Assembly: GCF_012641405.1 (NCBI RefSeq)
Contig: NZ_JABAII010000001.1
Location: 496,001 to 560,000, forward strand
Direction: 5' to 3'
Length of the DNA: 64,000 nt
From: Rhizobium sp. P40RR-XXII
GTDB taxonomy: Bacteria; Pseudomonadota; Alphaproteobacteria; Rhizobiales; Rhizobiaceae
Of the stretch, positions 1 through 7,849 are shown in pieces (the first letter of the stretch is position 1; the number at the start of each line of letters is the position of its first letter). The notes beneath the pieces were generated by a model. That model searched no databases. It was not told where the DNA came from and worked only from the letters and a program-made list of their open reading frames with translations. The translations under genes were made by a program, and so were the position numbers.

Positions 1-269
1 AAATCCACCACCATCGTCGTGCCGCCGGCAAGAGCCGCGCGGGTGCCGCTCTCAAAATCGTCGGAAGAATAGGTGCCCATGAACGGCATTTCGAGATGCG
101 TATGCGGATCGATGCCGCCGGGCATGACATAACAGCCGGAGGCATCCAGCACTTCGCTGCCCGCGAGATTCTGCCCGATCTCGACGATCTTGCCGCCTTC
201 GACCTTGACGTCCGCCTTATAGGTCAGGTCGGCCGTAACGATGGTTCCACCCTTGATGACTGTGCTCAT
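1..269 (-). CDS. hydA: Dihydropyrimidinase, N-terminal part (runs off window)
   Basis: Cyclic amidohydrolase that opens dihydrouracil and dihydrothymine to N-carbamoyl-beta-amino acids, step two of reductive pyrimidine breakdown. The visible 89 residues start MSTVIKGGTIVTADL, contain the beta-sandwich entry of the amidohydrolase fold and the metal-binding DPHTHLEMPF motif (HxH), and continue with SDDFESGTRAALAGGTT, typical of D-hydantoinase/dihydropyrimidinase. A GGAG precedes the ATG. It lies 48 bp downstream of hyuC on the same strand and is probably co-transcribed. The C-terminal part lies beyond position 1. A hydantoinase acting on other substrates cannot be excluded, but the preTA and rutR neighbours favour pyrimidines. 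Confidence 0.9.
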   Translation of the reverse strand, partial: MSTVIKGGTIVTADLTYKADVKVEGGKIVEIGQNLAGSEVLDASGCYVMPGGIDPHTHLEMPFMGTYSSDDFESGTRAALAGGTTMVVD

Positions 270-317
270 GGTGCGTGCTCCAGATGTGTGAGGTTCCGAT
301 GTTGGGAATCGTGGCCG

Positions 318-1547
318 TCAAGCCACGATCTCCGCCGTCTCGACGACTGCGTGGAACAGCACATCCGCGCCGGCGGTCGCCCATTCCTTGGAGATTTCTT
401 CGGCTTCGTTGTGCGAGAGGCCGCCGACGCAGGGGCACATGACCATCGTGGCGGGAGCGACCTTGGCAGCCCAGCAGGCATCGTGGCCCGCACCGGAGAT
501 GAGGTTCATGTGGCTGTAGCCGAGCCTTTCGGCGGCGTCGCGCACGGAGGCGACGAGCTTGGGATCGAAGGTCACCGGCTCGAAATGGCCGATGGCTTCC
601 ACCGAGCAGCCGACGCCGAGGGCGTCACAGATCTCTTTCGCTTCCGCTTCGATCCTGGCGCGCATGCGGTCCAGCTTTTCCTTGTCGGGCGTGCGGATGT
701 CGACGGTGAAGACCACTTTGCCGGGCAGGACGTTGCGCGAATTCGGCGAGAAGAAGACCTGGCCGACGCCGCCGACGGCGCCCGGCTGGCTTTCCATCGC
801 CACGCTCTGCACCATCTCGACGATCCGCGACATGGCAAGACCGGCATTCACGCGCAGGTTCATCGGCGTCGAGCCGGTATGTGCTTCCTTGCCGGTCAGC
901 GTGAATTCCAGCCACCACAGGCCCTGACAGTGCGTGACGACGCCGATGGTCTTGTCTTCGGCTTCGAGGATCGGACCCTGCTCGATATGATATTCGAAAT
1001 AGGCGTGCATCCTGCGGGCGCCGACTTCTTCATCGCCCAGCCAGCCGATGCGCTTCAGCTCCTCGCCATAGGTCTTGCCGTCCGGATCCTTGCGGCCATA
1101 GGCGAATTCCAGCGAATGCACGCCGGCGAAGACGCCGGAGGCGAGCATGGCGGGCGCGAAGCGCGCACCTTCTTCGTTGGCCCAGTTGGTGACCACGATC
1201 GGGTGCTTGGTCTTGATGCCGAGGTCGTTCATCGTGCGGACGACTTCGAGGGCGGCGAGCACGCCGAGGACACCATCATACTTGCCGCCCGTCGGCTGGG
1301 TATCGAGGTGCGAGCCGACATAAACCGGCAGCGCGTTCGGGTCGGTGCCGGCGCGGGTTGCGAACATCGTGCCCATCTTGTCGACGCCGACGGTCAAGCC
1401 GGCCTTGTCGCACCATGTCTTGAAAAGGCTGCGTCCCTCGGCATCGGCATCCGTCAGGGTTTGACGATTGTTGCCGCCGGCAATGCCGGGACCGATCTTT
1501 GCCATATCCATCAGCGTATCCCAAAGGCGATCGCCATTGATACGCAT
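318..1547 (-). CDS. hyuC: Zn-dependent N-carbamoyl-beta-alanine amidohydrolase (beta-ureidopropionase type)
   Basis: M20-family amidase of 409 residues, expected to hydrolyse N-carbamoyl-beta-alanine to beta-alanine, CO2 and ammonia, the last step of reductive uracil degradation. Visible motifs are GSHLDTQPTGGKYDGVLG (metal-binding His and Asp), NEEGARFAP, EYHIEQGP, the dimerisation-domain GxxAHTGSTPM, and a C-terminal SGAGHDA. The frame extends 20 codons further upstream, but the ATG at 1547 has an AGGAGA at good spacing, so that start was chosen. It is first in a two-gene unit with hydA and divergent from the RutR-like regulator. Relatives include allantoate amidohydrolase and L-carbamoylase; the context decides for the pyrimidine role. 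Confidence 0.88.
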   Translation of the reverse strand: MRINGDRLWDTLMDMAKIGPGIAGGNNRQTLTDADAEGRSLFKTWCDKAGLTVGVDKMGTMFATRAGTDPNALPVYVGSHLDTQPTGGKYDGVLGVLAALEVVRTMNDLGIKTKHPIVVTNWANEEGARFAPAMLASGVFAGVHSLEFAYGRKDPDGKTYGEELKRIGWLGDEEVGARRMHAYFEYHIEQGPILEAEDKTIGVVTHCQGLWWLEFTLTGKEAHTGSTPMNLRVNAGLAMSRIVEMVQSVAMESQPGAVGGVGQVFFSPNSRNVLPGKVVFTVDIRTPDKEKLDRMRARIEAEAKEICDALGVGCSVEAIGHFEPVTFDPKLVASVRDAAERLGYSHMNLISGAGHDACWAAKVAPATMVMCPCVGGLSHNEAEEISKEWATAGADVLFHAVVETAEIVA

Positions 1548-1707
1548 GTTTTCTCCTGGCGCTGCCACCATGATGCAATCCTCACCTGTTTGTCCCGAAG
1601 CATGCAAGGCGCATGCCCGATTGTTCCCGTGGTCTATTCAGAGCGGTGTCTTGTTTTTCTCGCCCGGAAAATCCCCAGTTGCCTTTAAGAAACATCTGAC
1701 GGATAAT

Positions 1708-1723
1708 TTGACCGATTGGTAAA
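1708..1723. promoter_or_regulatory. RutR-type operator between hyuC and the TetR regulator
   Basis: TTGACCGATTGGTAAA matches the established RutR site TTGACCA-NN-TGGTCAA except at two positions. It lies in the 321-bp divergent intergenic region between hyuC and the TetR gene, nearer hyuC, where it could control both directions. A related site precedes preT. Confidence 0.65.
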
Positions 1724-1868
1724 CATTACAACTTCCGTGGCGCGGCTCAAGACGAAAAGCACGAAAATTTCCGATAAAATTTCAGGCGATTGCTTAAATC
1801 CGATGCATCGGCAGGGTGGATGAGGGCGCGGCCGAAAGGCTTGGATTTCAAGGAGAAACAGAGCACAC

Positions 1869-2519
1869 ATGGCCATCCCGAGAGCCGCCAAGACGCAGCG
1901 CCGCACCCGTATCCAGGAAGAGAAAGAGGAAATCATACTGGAAGCCGCGCTGGACGTATTTTCTGTCAGCGGCTTTCGTGGCTCGACCATCGACCAGATC
2001 GCCGAAGTCGCCGGCATGTCGAAGCCCAATCTACTTTATTATTTCCGCACCAAGGAGGCCATGCATCGGGCTCTGATCGACCGGGTGCTGTTTACCTGGC
2101 TGGAACCACTGCGCGCCTTCGACGCCAATGGCGATCCCGAAAGCGAGATTCGCTCCTATATCCGCCGTAAGCTCGAGATGGCCCGTGATTTCCCGCGCGA
2201 AAGCCGGCTCTTCGCCAATGAGATGCTGCAGGGCGCGCCGCATGTGGAGGACGAGCTGCGTGGACCGTTGAAAGCCCTTGTCGACGAAAAGGCGGAGGTC
2301 ATCCGTGTCTGGGCCAGGAACGGCAAGATCGCCAAATGCGATCCCTATCACCTGATCTTCTCGATCTGGTCGACCACGCAGCATTATGCGGATTTCGACG
2401 TGCAGGTGCGTGCGGTCTTGGGGCCGGAACATTCGGGCGAGGGGCGTTTCGAGGACGCCGCCCGCTATCTGGAGCAGCTTTTCGTCGATGGGCTTCGCAT
2501 TCGAGGACCACACGGCTAG
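1869..2519 (+). CDS. rutR: TetR-family pyrimidine regulator, RutR-like
   Basis: TetR repressor of 216 residues. The N-terminal helix-turn-helix (about residues 20-65, ILEAALDVFSVSGFRGSTID then MSKPNLLYYFRTKEAMHRAL) is followed by a ligand domain of the YcdC/RutR type with MARDFPRESRLFANEMLQGA, SIWSTTQHYADF and a C-terminal YLEQLFVDGL. RutR of E. coli senses uracil and thymine and controls pyrimidine use. Here the gene diverges from hyuC-hydA, and a RutR-like operator lies between them, so the target is probably the local reductive pathway. AAGGAGA lies 13 nt before the ATG, a little far. RutR identity is inferred from motifs, operator and context. Confidence 0.82.
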   Translation: MAIPRAAKTQRRTRIQEEKEEIILEAALDVFSVSGFRGSTIDQIAEVAGMSKPNLLYYFRTKEAMHRALIDRVLFTWLEPLRAFDANGDPESEIRSYIRRKLEMARDFPRESRLFANEMLQGAPHVEDELRGPLKALVDEKAEVIRVWARNGKIAKCDPYHLIFSIWSTTQHYADFDVQVRAVLGPEHSGEGRFEDAARYLEQLFVDGLRIRGPHG

Positions 2520-2666
2520 AGCGCCGCATGTCCAAACGGCGCTGATTTTATTGGATTTTTCCAAATTCTTAGAATTTTTCTCGCGTTAAGGGTGTGGTAT
2601 CGATTCGCACCCTATATGGCTGGTTGCTGCATAACATAGATATTGATTTTAGTCGGTCATTGGCCT

Positions 2667-3017
2667 ATGAAAAAGATAGGGATCAAGACGGATGTTGCTT
2701 TTCGTTTTGTGAATGAAGCCACATTTCATCCCGTATGCACGGTCGAAATTCAAACGCCGGATGGTGTGATTTCGGTGATGGCTGAGCCTCAGATGGTCGG
2801 GAACGCGCTCTATCTTCGCGGCTTCCATATCCAAGGCGAGGACATTTTAATGAACGACCTTGGAGCGCATCGTCTCAGAAATCTGGCGGAGATCGCTATG
2901 GAGGAAATGGAGTGTCATGAACTCGTCGTTGAAGGAGCGGTTCGAACGACTGGGGCCGGTCGAGGACGTACGCTGCGGCCAATCCGGTTCACCCGTCGCG
3001 ATATCCCTGCATTTTGA
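2667..3017 (+). CDS. Hypothetical protein, first gene of an overlapping pair
   Basis: 116-residue protein of no family I recognise, rich in beta-strand-like segments (VAFRFVNEATFHPVCTVEIQ, GNALYLRGFHIQG) with a basic Arg-rich C terminus. A TTG start 24 nt earlier is possible; the ATG at 2667 is preferred, although neither has a strong ribosome site. Its last 101 bp overlap the start of the HTH gene in another frame, so the two are almost certainly translated together. Size and pairing with an HTH protein suggest the toxin side of a type II toxin-antitoxin module, but no toxin motif is visible. The pair separates preTA from hyuC-hydA. Confidence 0.6.
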   Translation: MKKIGIKTDVAFRFVNEATFHPVCTVEIQTPDGVISVMAEPQMVGNALYLRGFHIQGEDILMNDLGAHRLRNLAEIAMEEMECHELVVEGAVRTTGAGRGRTLRPIRFTRRDIPAF

Positions 3018-3429
3018 CCAACCCGTAAAGGGTTTCCGATCTATTTCCGCGGTCCATGCCTTGGTGAAAGGCGGAATGTCCATGCTGGCGGCGAAGAAAG
3101 CTATCGAGCGAGCGATGGAAAAGGGACAGGCGACCATGCTCGTCCCGCATGTCGACAGCCAGGCCGATCTTGCACGCGAACTGGAGGAGACTGGGCTCGT
3201 CGTGAAGGCGGTCGCCTTCCGTCCGATCGATGTCAGGGAAATTCGCCGGAAACTCGGTCTAACCCAGGAGCAGTTCGCGCTTCGCTTTGGCATCGATCTG
3301 GAAACGCTCCGCAATTGGGAGCAGGGCAAACGGTCGCCGGACAAAACAGCGCAAAGCTATCTGCGCGCCATAGAACGGATGCCGGAAGAAATCCAGGCGG
3401 CTCAGGAAGACCGTATTCTCAAGTTTTAA
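2917..3429 (+). CDS. HTH (XRE/HigA-like) protein, second gene of an overlapping pair
   Basis: 170-residue protein. Residues about 105-155 form a clear Xre/HigA-type helix-turn-helix: IRRKLGLTQEQFALRFGIDL then TLRNWEQGKRSPDKTA. The N-terminal half (SGSPVAISLHFDQPVKGFRS, then MSMLAAKKAIERAMEKGQ) is a domain often seen with such HTH regions and may bind the partner. The ATG at 2917 follows a GGAG and lies inside the upstream gene; a longer open frame exists, but the N-terminal domain begins here. The arrangement (small unknown first, HTH protein second, large overlap) fits an antitoxin or autoregulator. A rho-independent terminator follows 10 bp after the stop. Confidence 0.72.
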   Translation: MNSSLKERFERLGPVEDVRCGQSGSPVAISLHFDQPVKGFRSISAVHALVKGGMSMLAAKKAIERAMEKGQATMLVPHVDSQADLARELEETGLVVKAVAFRPIDVREIRRKLGLTQEQFALRFGIDLETLRNWEQGKRSPDKTAQSYLRAIERMPEEIQAAQEDRILKF

Positions 3430-3439
3430 CAACGGAAAC

Positions 3440-3464
3440 ACCCGCCCGGACGTGCCGGACGGGT
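3440..3464 (+). terminator. Rho-independent terminator between convergent genes
   Basis: Ten-base arms (ACCCGCCCGG / CCGGACGGGT, one mismatch) around a 5-nt loop, followed by ATGCTTTT. It ends the HTH gene and lies just past the preA stop, so it may serve both directions. Confidence 0.7.
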
Positions 3465-3486
3465 ATGCTTTTCGCATCTGCCGCTA

Positions 3487-4800
3487 TTACTCCGCCGCCT
3501 GCCGCGCCATTGGATTGTTCGGATGGGTCGTCCAGTTGGCGTAGTTCGGGTCGACGATCTTGCCGGTGCGCTTGTCGAGGGCGCCGGCCGGCAGTTCTTC
3601 CATGGTGATGCAGTTCTCGACGGGGCAGACGTTGACGCAGAGATTGCAGCCAACGCATTCCTCTTCAATCACCTCGAAGCGCCTGACGCCATCGACGAAG
3701 TTGGTGATTGCCTGGTGCGAGGTGTCCTCGCAGGCGATGTGACAGCGGCCGCACTTAATGCAGGCATCCTGATCGATCTTCGCCTTGGCGATGTAGTTGA
3801 GGTTGAGATATTGCCAGTCGGAGACATTCGGCACGGCGCGGGCGATAATATCGTCCAGAGTGCGGTGCCCTTTTTCGTCCATCCAGTCGGAAAGGCCCGT
3901 GATCATCTCCTCGACGATCTTGAAGCCGTAGGTCATCGCAGCGGTGCAGACCTGCACGTTGCCGGCGCCGAGCACCAGGAATTCCGCCGCATCGCGCCAG
4001 ATCGTGATGCCGCCGATGCCTGATATCGGCAGGCCGTAGGTATCAGGATCGCGAGCAATCTCGGCCACCATGTTGAGTGCGATCGGCTTCACCGCCGGAC
4101 CGCAATAGCCGCCATGGCTGCCCTTGCCGCCGACCGTCGGATTAGGGGCGAAATTGTCGAGGTCGACCGACACGATCGAGTTGATCGTATTGATCAGCGA
4201 CACCGCGTCGGTGCCGCCGGCCTTGGCGGCGCGGGCGGGTTTGCGGATATCGGTGATGTTGGGCGTCAGCTTGGTGATGACGGGCATGCGGGTGTACTGC
4301 TTGCACCAGCGCACGACCATTTCGATATACTCGGGCACCTGTCCCACAGCGGAGCCCATGCCGCGCTCGGACATGCCGTGCGGACAGCCGAAATTGAGCT
4401 CGATGCCGTCGGCTCCGGTTTCTTCCACCAGCGGCAGGATGGCTTTCCAGGCCTCTTCCTCGCAGGGAACCATGATCGAGGCGATCAATGCGCGATCCGG
4501 CCAGTTCATCTTCACCTGCTTCATCTCGCGCAGGTTGGTGTAAAGGTCGCGGTCGGTGATCAGCTCGATATTGTTGAGGCCGAGCAGGCGGCGGTCGGCG
4601 CCCCAGATCGCGCCATAGCGCGGGCCGTTGACGTTGACGACCGGCGGTCCTTCTTCGCCCAAGGTCTTCCAGACCACGCCGCCCCAGCCCGCCTTGAAGG
4701 CGCGCTCGACATTGTAGGCCTTGTCGGTCGGCGGCGCGGAGGCCAGCCAGAACGGGTTCGGGGATTTGATACCAACGAAATTATTGCGGAGATCAGCCAT
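3487..4800 (-). CDS. preA: NAD-dependent dihydropyrimidine dehydrogenase, subunit PreA
   Basis: Catalytic subunit (437 residues) that reduces uracil and thymine to the 5,6-dihydro compounds, step one of the reductive pathway. Residues 1-300 are a dihydroorotate-dehydrogenase-like FMN barrel (KSPNPFWLASAPPT, WKTLG, NFGCPHGMSERGMGS, TKLTPNI). Residues about 330-400 carry two ferredoxin-type 4Fe-4S motifs, CIKCGRCHIACED and CVGCNLCVNVCPVENC. The segment aligned with the catalytic Cys loop of mammalian DPD (GLACGQ) reads GSAVGQ, so that Cys appears to be Val here. AAGGAGA precedes the ATG. It starts 13 bp after preT, with which it forms a two-gene unit. Confidence 0.93.
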   Translation of the reverse strand: MADLRNNFVGIKSPNPFWLASAPPTDKAYNVERAFKAGWGGVVWKTLGEEGPPVVNVNGPRYGAIWGADRRLLGLNNIELITDRDLYTNLREMKQVKMNWPDRALIASIMVPCEEEAWKAILPLVEETGADGIELNFGCPHGMSERGMGSAVGQVPEYIEMVVRWCKQYTRMPVITKLTPNITDIRKPARAAKAGGTDAVSLINTINSIVSVDLDNFAPNPTVGGKGSHGGYCGPAVKPIALNMVAEIARDPDTYGLPISGIGGITIWRDAAEFLVLGAGNVQVCTAAMTYGFKIVEEMITGLSDWMDEKGHRTLDDIIARAVPNVSDWQYLNLNYIAKAKIDQDACIKCGRCHIACEDTSHQAITNFVDGVRRFEVIEEECVGCNLCVNVCPVENCITMEELPAGALDKRTGKIVDPNYANWTTHPNNPMARQAAE

Positions 4801-4813
4801 GTCGGTTCTCCTT

Positions 4814-6172
4814 TCAGGCGACTGCAGCGGCCGGCTTCACGGAGCCAAGCGCGCGGTTGATGGATTCGGCCGCGTCGCGACCCTGCGCTACGGCCGAGAC
4901 TGTCAGGTCATCGCCGCCGAGCACGCAGTCGCCGCCGGCCCATACGCCTTCGATCGAGGTCCGGCCCTCGCCATCGATGGCGATGCGGCCGGATTCCATG
5001 CGCAGGGCGCCAAGGCCTGATGCCTCGAACGTCTGGCCGATCGCCTTGAAGATCTGATCGGCGGCAATGACACCGACATCGCCGGTGCCGGCAAGCTTGC
5101 CGTCGCGCAGCTCGGTATATTCGACCTCGATGCCGGCGACCTTTCCGTCCTTGTCGAGGATGCGCTTCGGGGCCAGCCAATGGCGGATGATGACGCCCTT
5201 CGAGGCGGCGAGATCCTGCTCGAACTCGGAGGCGTTCATATGCTCCTTGCCGCGGCGATAGCAGATCGTCACCTCTTCGGCGCCAAGCAGCTTGGCCTGT
5301 ACGGCCGCGTCGATCGCGGTCATGCCGCCGCCGAGGACGACGACGCGGCGGCCGATGGCGATATCGGCCTTGCTGCTTGCCTGGCGGAGCTCGGCGATAT
5401 AGGCGACGGCGTCTGCAACGCCATCGAGATCTTCGCCTTCGGCGCGCAGCGCGTTGACGCCGGCAAGGCCGAGGCCGAGGAAGATGGCGTCATATTGCTG
5501 GGAGAGGTCGGAAAGGCTGAAATCGCGGCCAAGCGCCTGGCCGTTCTTAACTTCGATGCCACCGATGGCGAGAACGTAGTCGACTTCCTTCTGGGCGAAA
5601 TCGTCGACCGTCTTGTAGGTGGCGATGCCATATTCGTTGAGACCGCCGGCCTTTTCGCGGGCGTCGAAGATGGTGACGTCATGACCCTTCACGGCAAGAC
5701 GATGGGCGCAGGCGAGACCGGCAGGTCCGGCGCCGATGACGGCGATCCTCTTGCCGGTGGATTCGGCGCGTGAATAGAACTGCTTGTTCTCGGCCATCGC
5801 CGTGTCGGTCGCATAGCGCTGCAGCCGGCCAATCTCGACCGGACGCTCTTCGGCAGTGTTGCGCACGCAAGCCTGCTCGCAGAGCTGCTCGGTGGGACAG
5901 ACGCGGGCGCACATGCCGCCGAGGATATTCTGATCGAAGATCGTCTTGGCCGAACCGATCGGGTTGCCCGTCGAGATCTGGCGGATGAACATCGGAATGT
6001 CGATGGAGGTGGGACAGGCCGTCATGCACGGCGCGTCGTAGCAGAAATAACAGCGGTCGGATGCGACCAGCGCCTCGTGTTTGTTCAGGCGCGGATGAAG
6101 ATCGGAAAAATTCGCATCATATTCGGCTGGCGTGAGCCTGCCTTTATGAATCCCAGTTTCCAGTCGTCCCAT
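4814..6172 (-). CDS. preT: NAD-dependent dihydropyrimidine dehydrogenase, subunit PreT
   Basis: Electron-input subunit (452 residues) passing electrons between NAD(H) and PreA through FAD and Fe-S centres. The N-terminal glutamate-synthase small-subunit-like region carries CYFCYDAPCMTACPTSID and CARVCPTEQLCEQACV. Then come an FAD site (IAVIGAGPAGLACAHRLA, about residue 143) and an NAD(P) site (RVVVLGGGMTAIDAAVQAK, about residue 285), ending with GVWAGGDCVLGG, the C-terminal FAD contact. It is the first gene of preTA; the leader at 6173-6250 contains an AT-rich palindrome like the RutR site before hyuC. Similar to the N-terminal half of eukaryotic DPD. Confidence 0.93.
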   Translation of the reverse strand: MGRLETGIHKGRLTPAEYDANFSDLHPRLNKHEALVASDRCYFCYDAPCMTACPTSIDIPMFIRQISTGNPIGSAKTIFDQNILGGMCARVCPTEQLCEQACVRNTAEERPVEIGRLQRYATDTAMAENKQFYSRAESTGKRIAVIGAGPAGLACAHRLAVKGHDVTIFDAREKAGGLNEYGIATYKTVDDFAQKEVDYVLAIGGIEVKNGQALGRDFSLSDLSQQYDAIFLGLGLAGVNALRAEGEDLDGVADAVAYIAELRQASSKADIAIGRRVVVLGGGMTAIDAAVQAKLLGAEEVTICYRRGKEHMNASEFEQDLAASKGVIIRHWLAPKRILDKDGKVAGIEVEYTELRDGKLAGTGDVGVIAADQIFKAIGQTFEASGLGALRMESGRIAIDGEGRTSIEGVWAGGDCVLGGDDLTVSAVAQGRDAAESINRALGSVKPAAAVA

Positions 6173-6229
6173 TGAAGTTCCCTCTTATAGTAAACGGCTA
6201 GTACTGAAACGGTAACTCAGGTTAAAAAA

Positions 6230-6245
6230 TTTATCAAACGGTAAA
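6230..6245. promoter_or_regulatory. RutR-like palindrome upstream of preT
   Basis: TTTATCAAACGGTAAA, on the preT strand TTTACCGTTTGATAAA. It shares TTTACC with the hyuC-side operator (TTTACCAATCGGTCAA on that strand). A second, looser copy (GTTACCGTTT on the minus strand) lies at 6207-6216. Both are within about 75 bp of the preT start. The rest of the 6173-6481 gap shows no gene I can support. Confidence 0.45.
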
Positions 6246-6481
6246 TTTTTGTCGTCGCACGAGGTGTCCAACGTGTGCTGAGCCGCGCGAGGAAGCATGC
6301 GGTTTCGATCGATCGCAGTCGTTCAACTATATGTTTTTAATGGATTTTATTCTGCTGCCGGAGGAGGATTCCGATGAGGCGGCCATGTCGCTGCGACAGC
6401 AGGCATCGACCGAGGTGCGACCCTCGCCGCGCGGGCATTCCGGAGAATATGAAGAACAGGTGAATTTTTTCGCGGCGGCAT

Positions 6482-6506
6482 GGAACCAAGGGTCCGCAGC
6501 GTCGTT
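6482..6506 (+). promoter_or_regulatory. EcfG-type promoter of a small RNA
   Basis: GGAAC, exactly 16 nt, then CGTT: the full consensus for the alphaproteobacterial general stress sigma factor EcfG. It points away from the histidine kinase gene and into a non-coding stretch that ends in a strong terminator about 120 bp later. The start point would be near 6513-6516. Confidence 0.75.
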
Positions 6507-6512
6507 ATGACC

Positions 6513-6631
6513 GTATCCTGACGATGATCGCATCTCCTGATGCACGCCCAATAACATCTCAGGATTATACTCACGGTCCCCTCCCGATGAGTGCAAAGCA
6601 GCCAGTGCGCCGCCCTCGCACTGGCTGTTTT
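6513..6631 (+). ncRNA. gsrN: EcfG-dependent small RNA, GsrN-like candidate
   Basis: About 118 nt between a perfect EcfG promoter and a rho-independent terminator. Predicted parts: a 7-bp closing stem (6515-6521 with 6559-6565) around a hairpin with loop UCCU (stem 6530-6534 / 6539-6543); a second hairpin (6569-6573 / 6588-6592) whose loop holds a C-rich run CCCCUCCC at 6578-6585; then a 10-bp terminator stem (6599-6608 / 6618-6627) and UUUU. There is no credible reading frame. Caulobacter GsrN is likewise a sigma-T/EcfG-controlled RNA of about this size whose C-rich loop pairs with mRNA leaders such as katG. Position beside phyR-nepR-ecfG and the C-rich loop favour a functional equivalent; homology is not proven here. 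Confidence 0.6.
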
Positions 6632-6670
6632 CCTTTGTCTCCTGCATAATTTCCAAGGCGTTACAGCGCC

Positions 6671-7702
6671 TCAGCGGCGTCGCAGGATCTCGTATTCAGT
6701 CTCAGGAATGGTGAGGCGATAGCCGATGCTGCCGTCCGTGATGGCGAAATCGGCGTGGCCGTTCATCGAGGTCGGCACGACGCGCTCGAGCACGGTGCGG
6801 CTGAAGCTGTTATCTTCGAATTCATGATCGGAGGGCGTATAGAAGCGCTCCGACCAGGCCACCTCGATTGCCTTCTTGCCGTCGAGTTCGGCCTCCTTGC
6901 AATTCAGTGTGATGCTGGTGGCGCCCGTCGAAATCGCGCCATGCGAGGCGGAATTGACGATCAATTCATGCAGCGCCAGTCCCAGGTGCACTGCGGCATT
7001 GGGCGTCAGATGGGCATTGATGCCATAGATCGGCAACGGCACGCCGGCATCGGGCCAGTAGGGAGCGAACTGCTTTTCCGCGAGTTCGAACAAATATGCA
7101 CCGCGCCAGCTCGAATCCGTGATGAGATCCTGCGAATTCGAGAGGGATTGCAGGCGCCCACGGAACTTGATGAGAAAATTGTCGACGGAAAGCGTGTGGC
7201 GCGCAGTCTGCGTGGCAATGCCCTGTATGATCGCCAGCAGGTTCTTGGAGCGATGCGACAGTTCGCGCAGCAGCGATTTCAGGACTTTTTCGCGATGGCG
7301 GCTCTCGGTGATTTCGGAAATGACCGAGAGCACGCCTTGCGGCTTTCGCCCGCCGATGCGCTCCATCTTCAGCTCGTAGATGCGAGCGCCGTCGCCGCTT
7401 GCCATCTCAACTTCGGCGGTCGCGGACTTGCCGCTTTCGAGCACGCCCTGCTTCAGGCGCAAAAGATGCTCGCCGTCCTTTTCGCCGAACAGATGCGAGT
7501 CGTTGCCTCCGACGACAAGGGACGGCCGCAGCTGGTCCGGCAGGTTGTCGGCGAAACGGATTGCTAGATTCACGTCCTGAAACAGGATCGACACGTTGGC
7601 GCTTGTAAGCGCCCGCTCCATCAGAGCCGCTTTGCCTTCCAAACTCAAAGGCGCGCCGGGTAATGGTTCAGACGTATTCACCGGCTTGCCTTTCACTCGC
7701 AT
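6671..7702 (-). CDS. HWE-family sensor histidine kinase of the general stress response
   Basis: 343-residue soluble kinase, no membrane segment. An N-terminal PAS-like domain (about residues 30-135, ending SVISEITESRHREKVL) precedes the phospho-acceptor box LLRELSHRSKNLLAII (His150) and an HWE ATPase domain with LALHELIVNSASHGAIS (N box) and the W-x-E signature in VAWSERF. HWE kinases next to phyR are the usual inputs to PhyR. An exact EcfG promoter lies about 100 bp upstream, so the kinase is itself under stress control, giving a feedback loop. The start is uncertain: the ATG at 7702 has a weak ribosome site, and GTG codons three and eight codons in are alternatives. Confidence 0.85.
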   Translation of the reverse strand: MRVKGKPVNTSEPLPGAPLSLEGKAALMERALTSANVSILFQDVNLAIRFADNLPDQLRPSLVVGGNDSHLFGEKDGEHLLRLKQGVLESGKSATAEVEMASGDGARIYELKMERIGGRKPQGVLSVISEITESRHREKVLKSLLRELSHRSKNLLAIIQGIATQTARHTLSVDNFLIKFRGRLQSLSNSQDLITDSSWRGAYLFELAEKQFAPYWPDAGVPLPIYGINAHLTPNAAVHLGLALHELIVNSASHGAISTGATSITLNCKEAELDGKKAIEVAWSERFYTPSDHEFEDNSFSRTVLERVVPTSMNGHADFAITDGSIGYRLTIPETEYEILRRR

Positions 7703-7803
7703 TTTGAGAAGCCCGCCGATAGGGCATTCTCATTCCCAAGAACTCGAGCCGACCTATAAAATGACCCTGCATAACAGTCGGTAAACCGGCCGTTCTGTAC
7801 GCC

Positions 7804-7828
7804 AACGTCCGGTCGTTATCTTTGTTCC
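7804..7828 (-). promoter_or_regulatory. EcfG promoter of the HWE kinase
   Basis: On the minus strand GGAAC, 16 nt, CGTT (plus strand AACG at 7804-7807 and GTTCC at 7824-7828). An exact consensus in the 147-bp gap between the phyR stop and the kinase start, implying a leader of about 95 nt. Confidence 0.75.
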
Positions 7829-7849
7829 GCTTCGGAGGGGGGACTTCGA

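Noticed and set aside
96..1688. Plus-strand open frame over hydA and hyuC
   Set aside because: Antisense shadow; the amidohydrolase motifs are on the minus strand.
2643..2666. TTG start extending the unknown gene by eight codons
   Set aside because: The ATG at 2667 is as well placed, and the extra residues add no conserved feature; left as an alternative only.
6330..6509. 59-codon plus-strand frame starting MFLMDFILLPEEDSDE
   Set aside because: No ribosome site, and its end overlaps the EcfG promoter of the sRNA; poor candidate for a gene.
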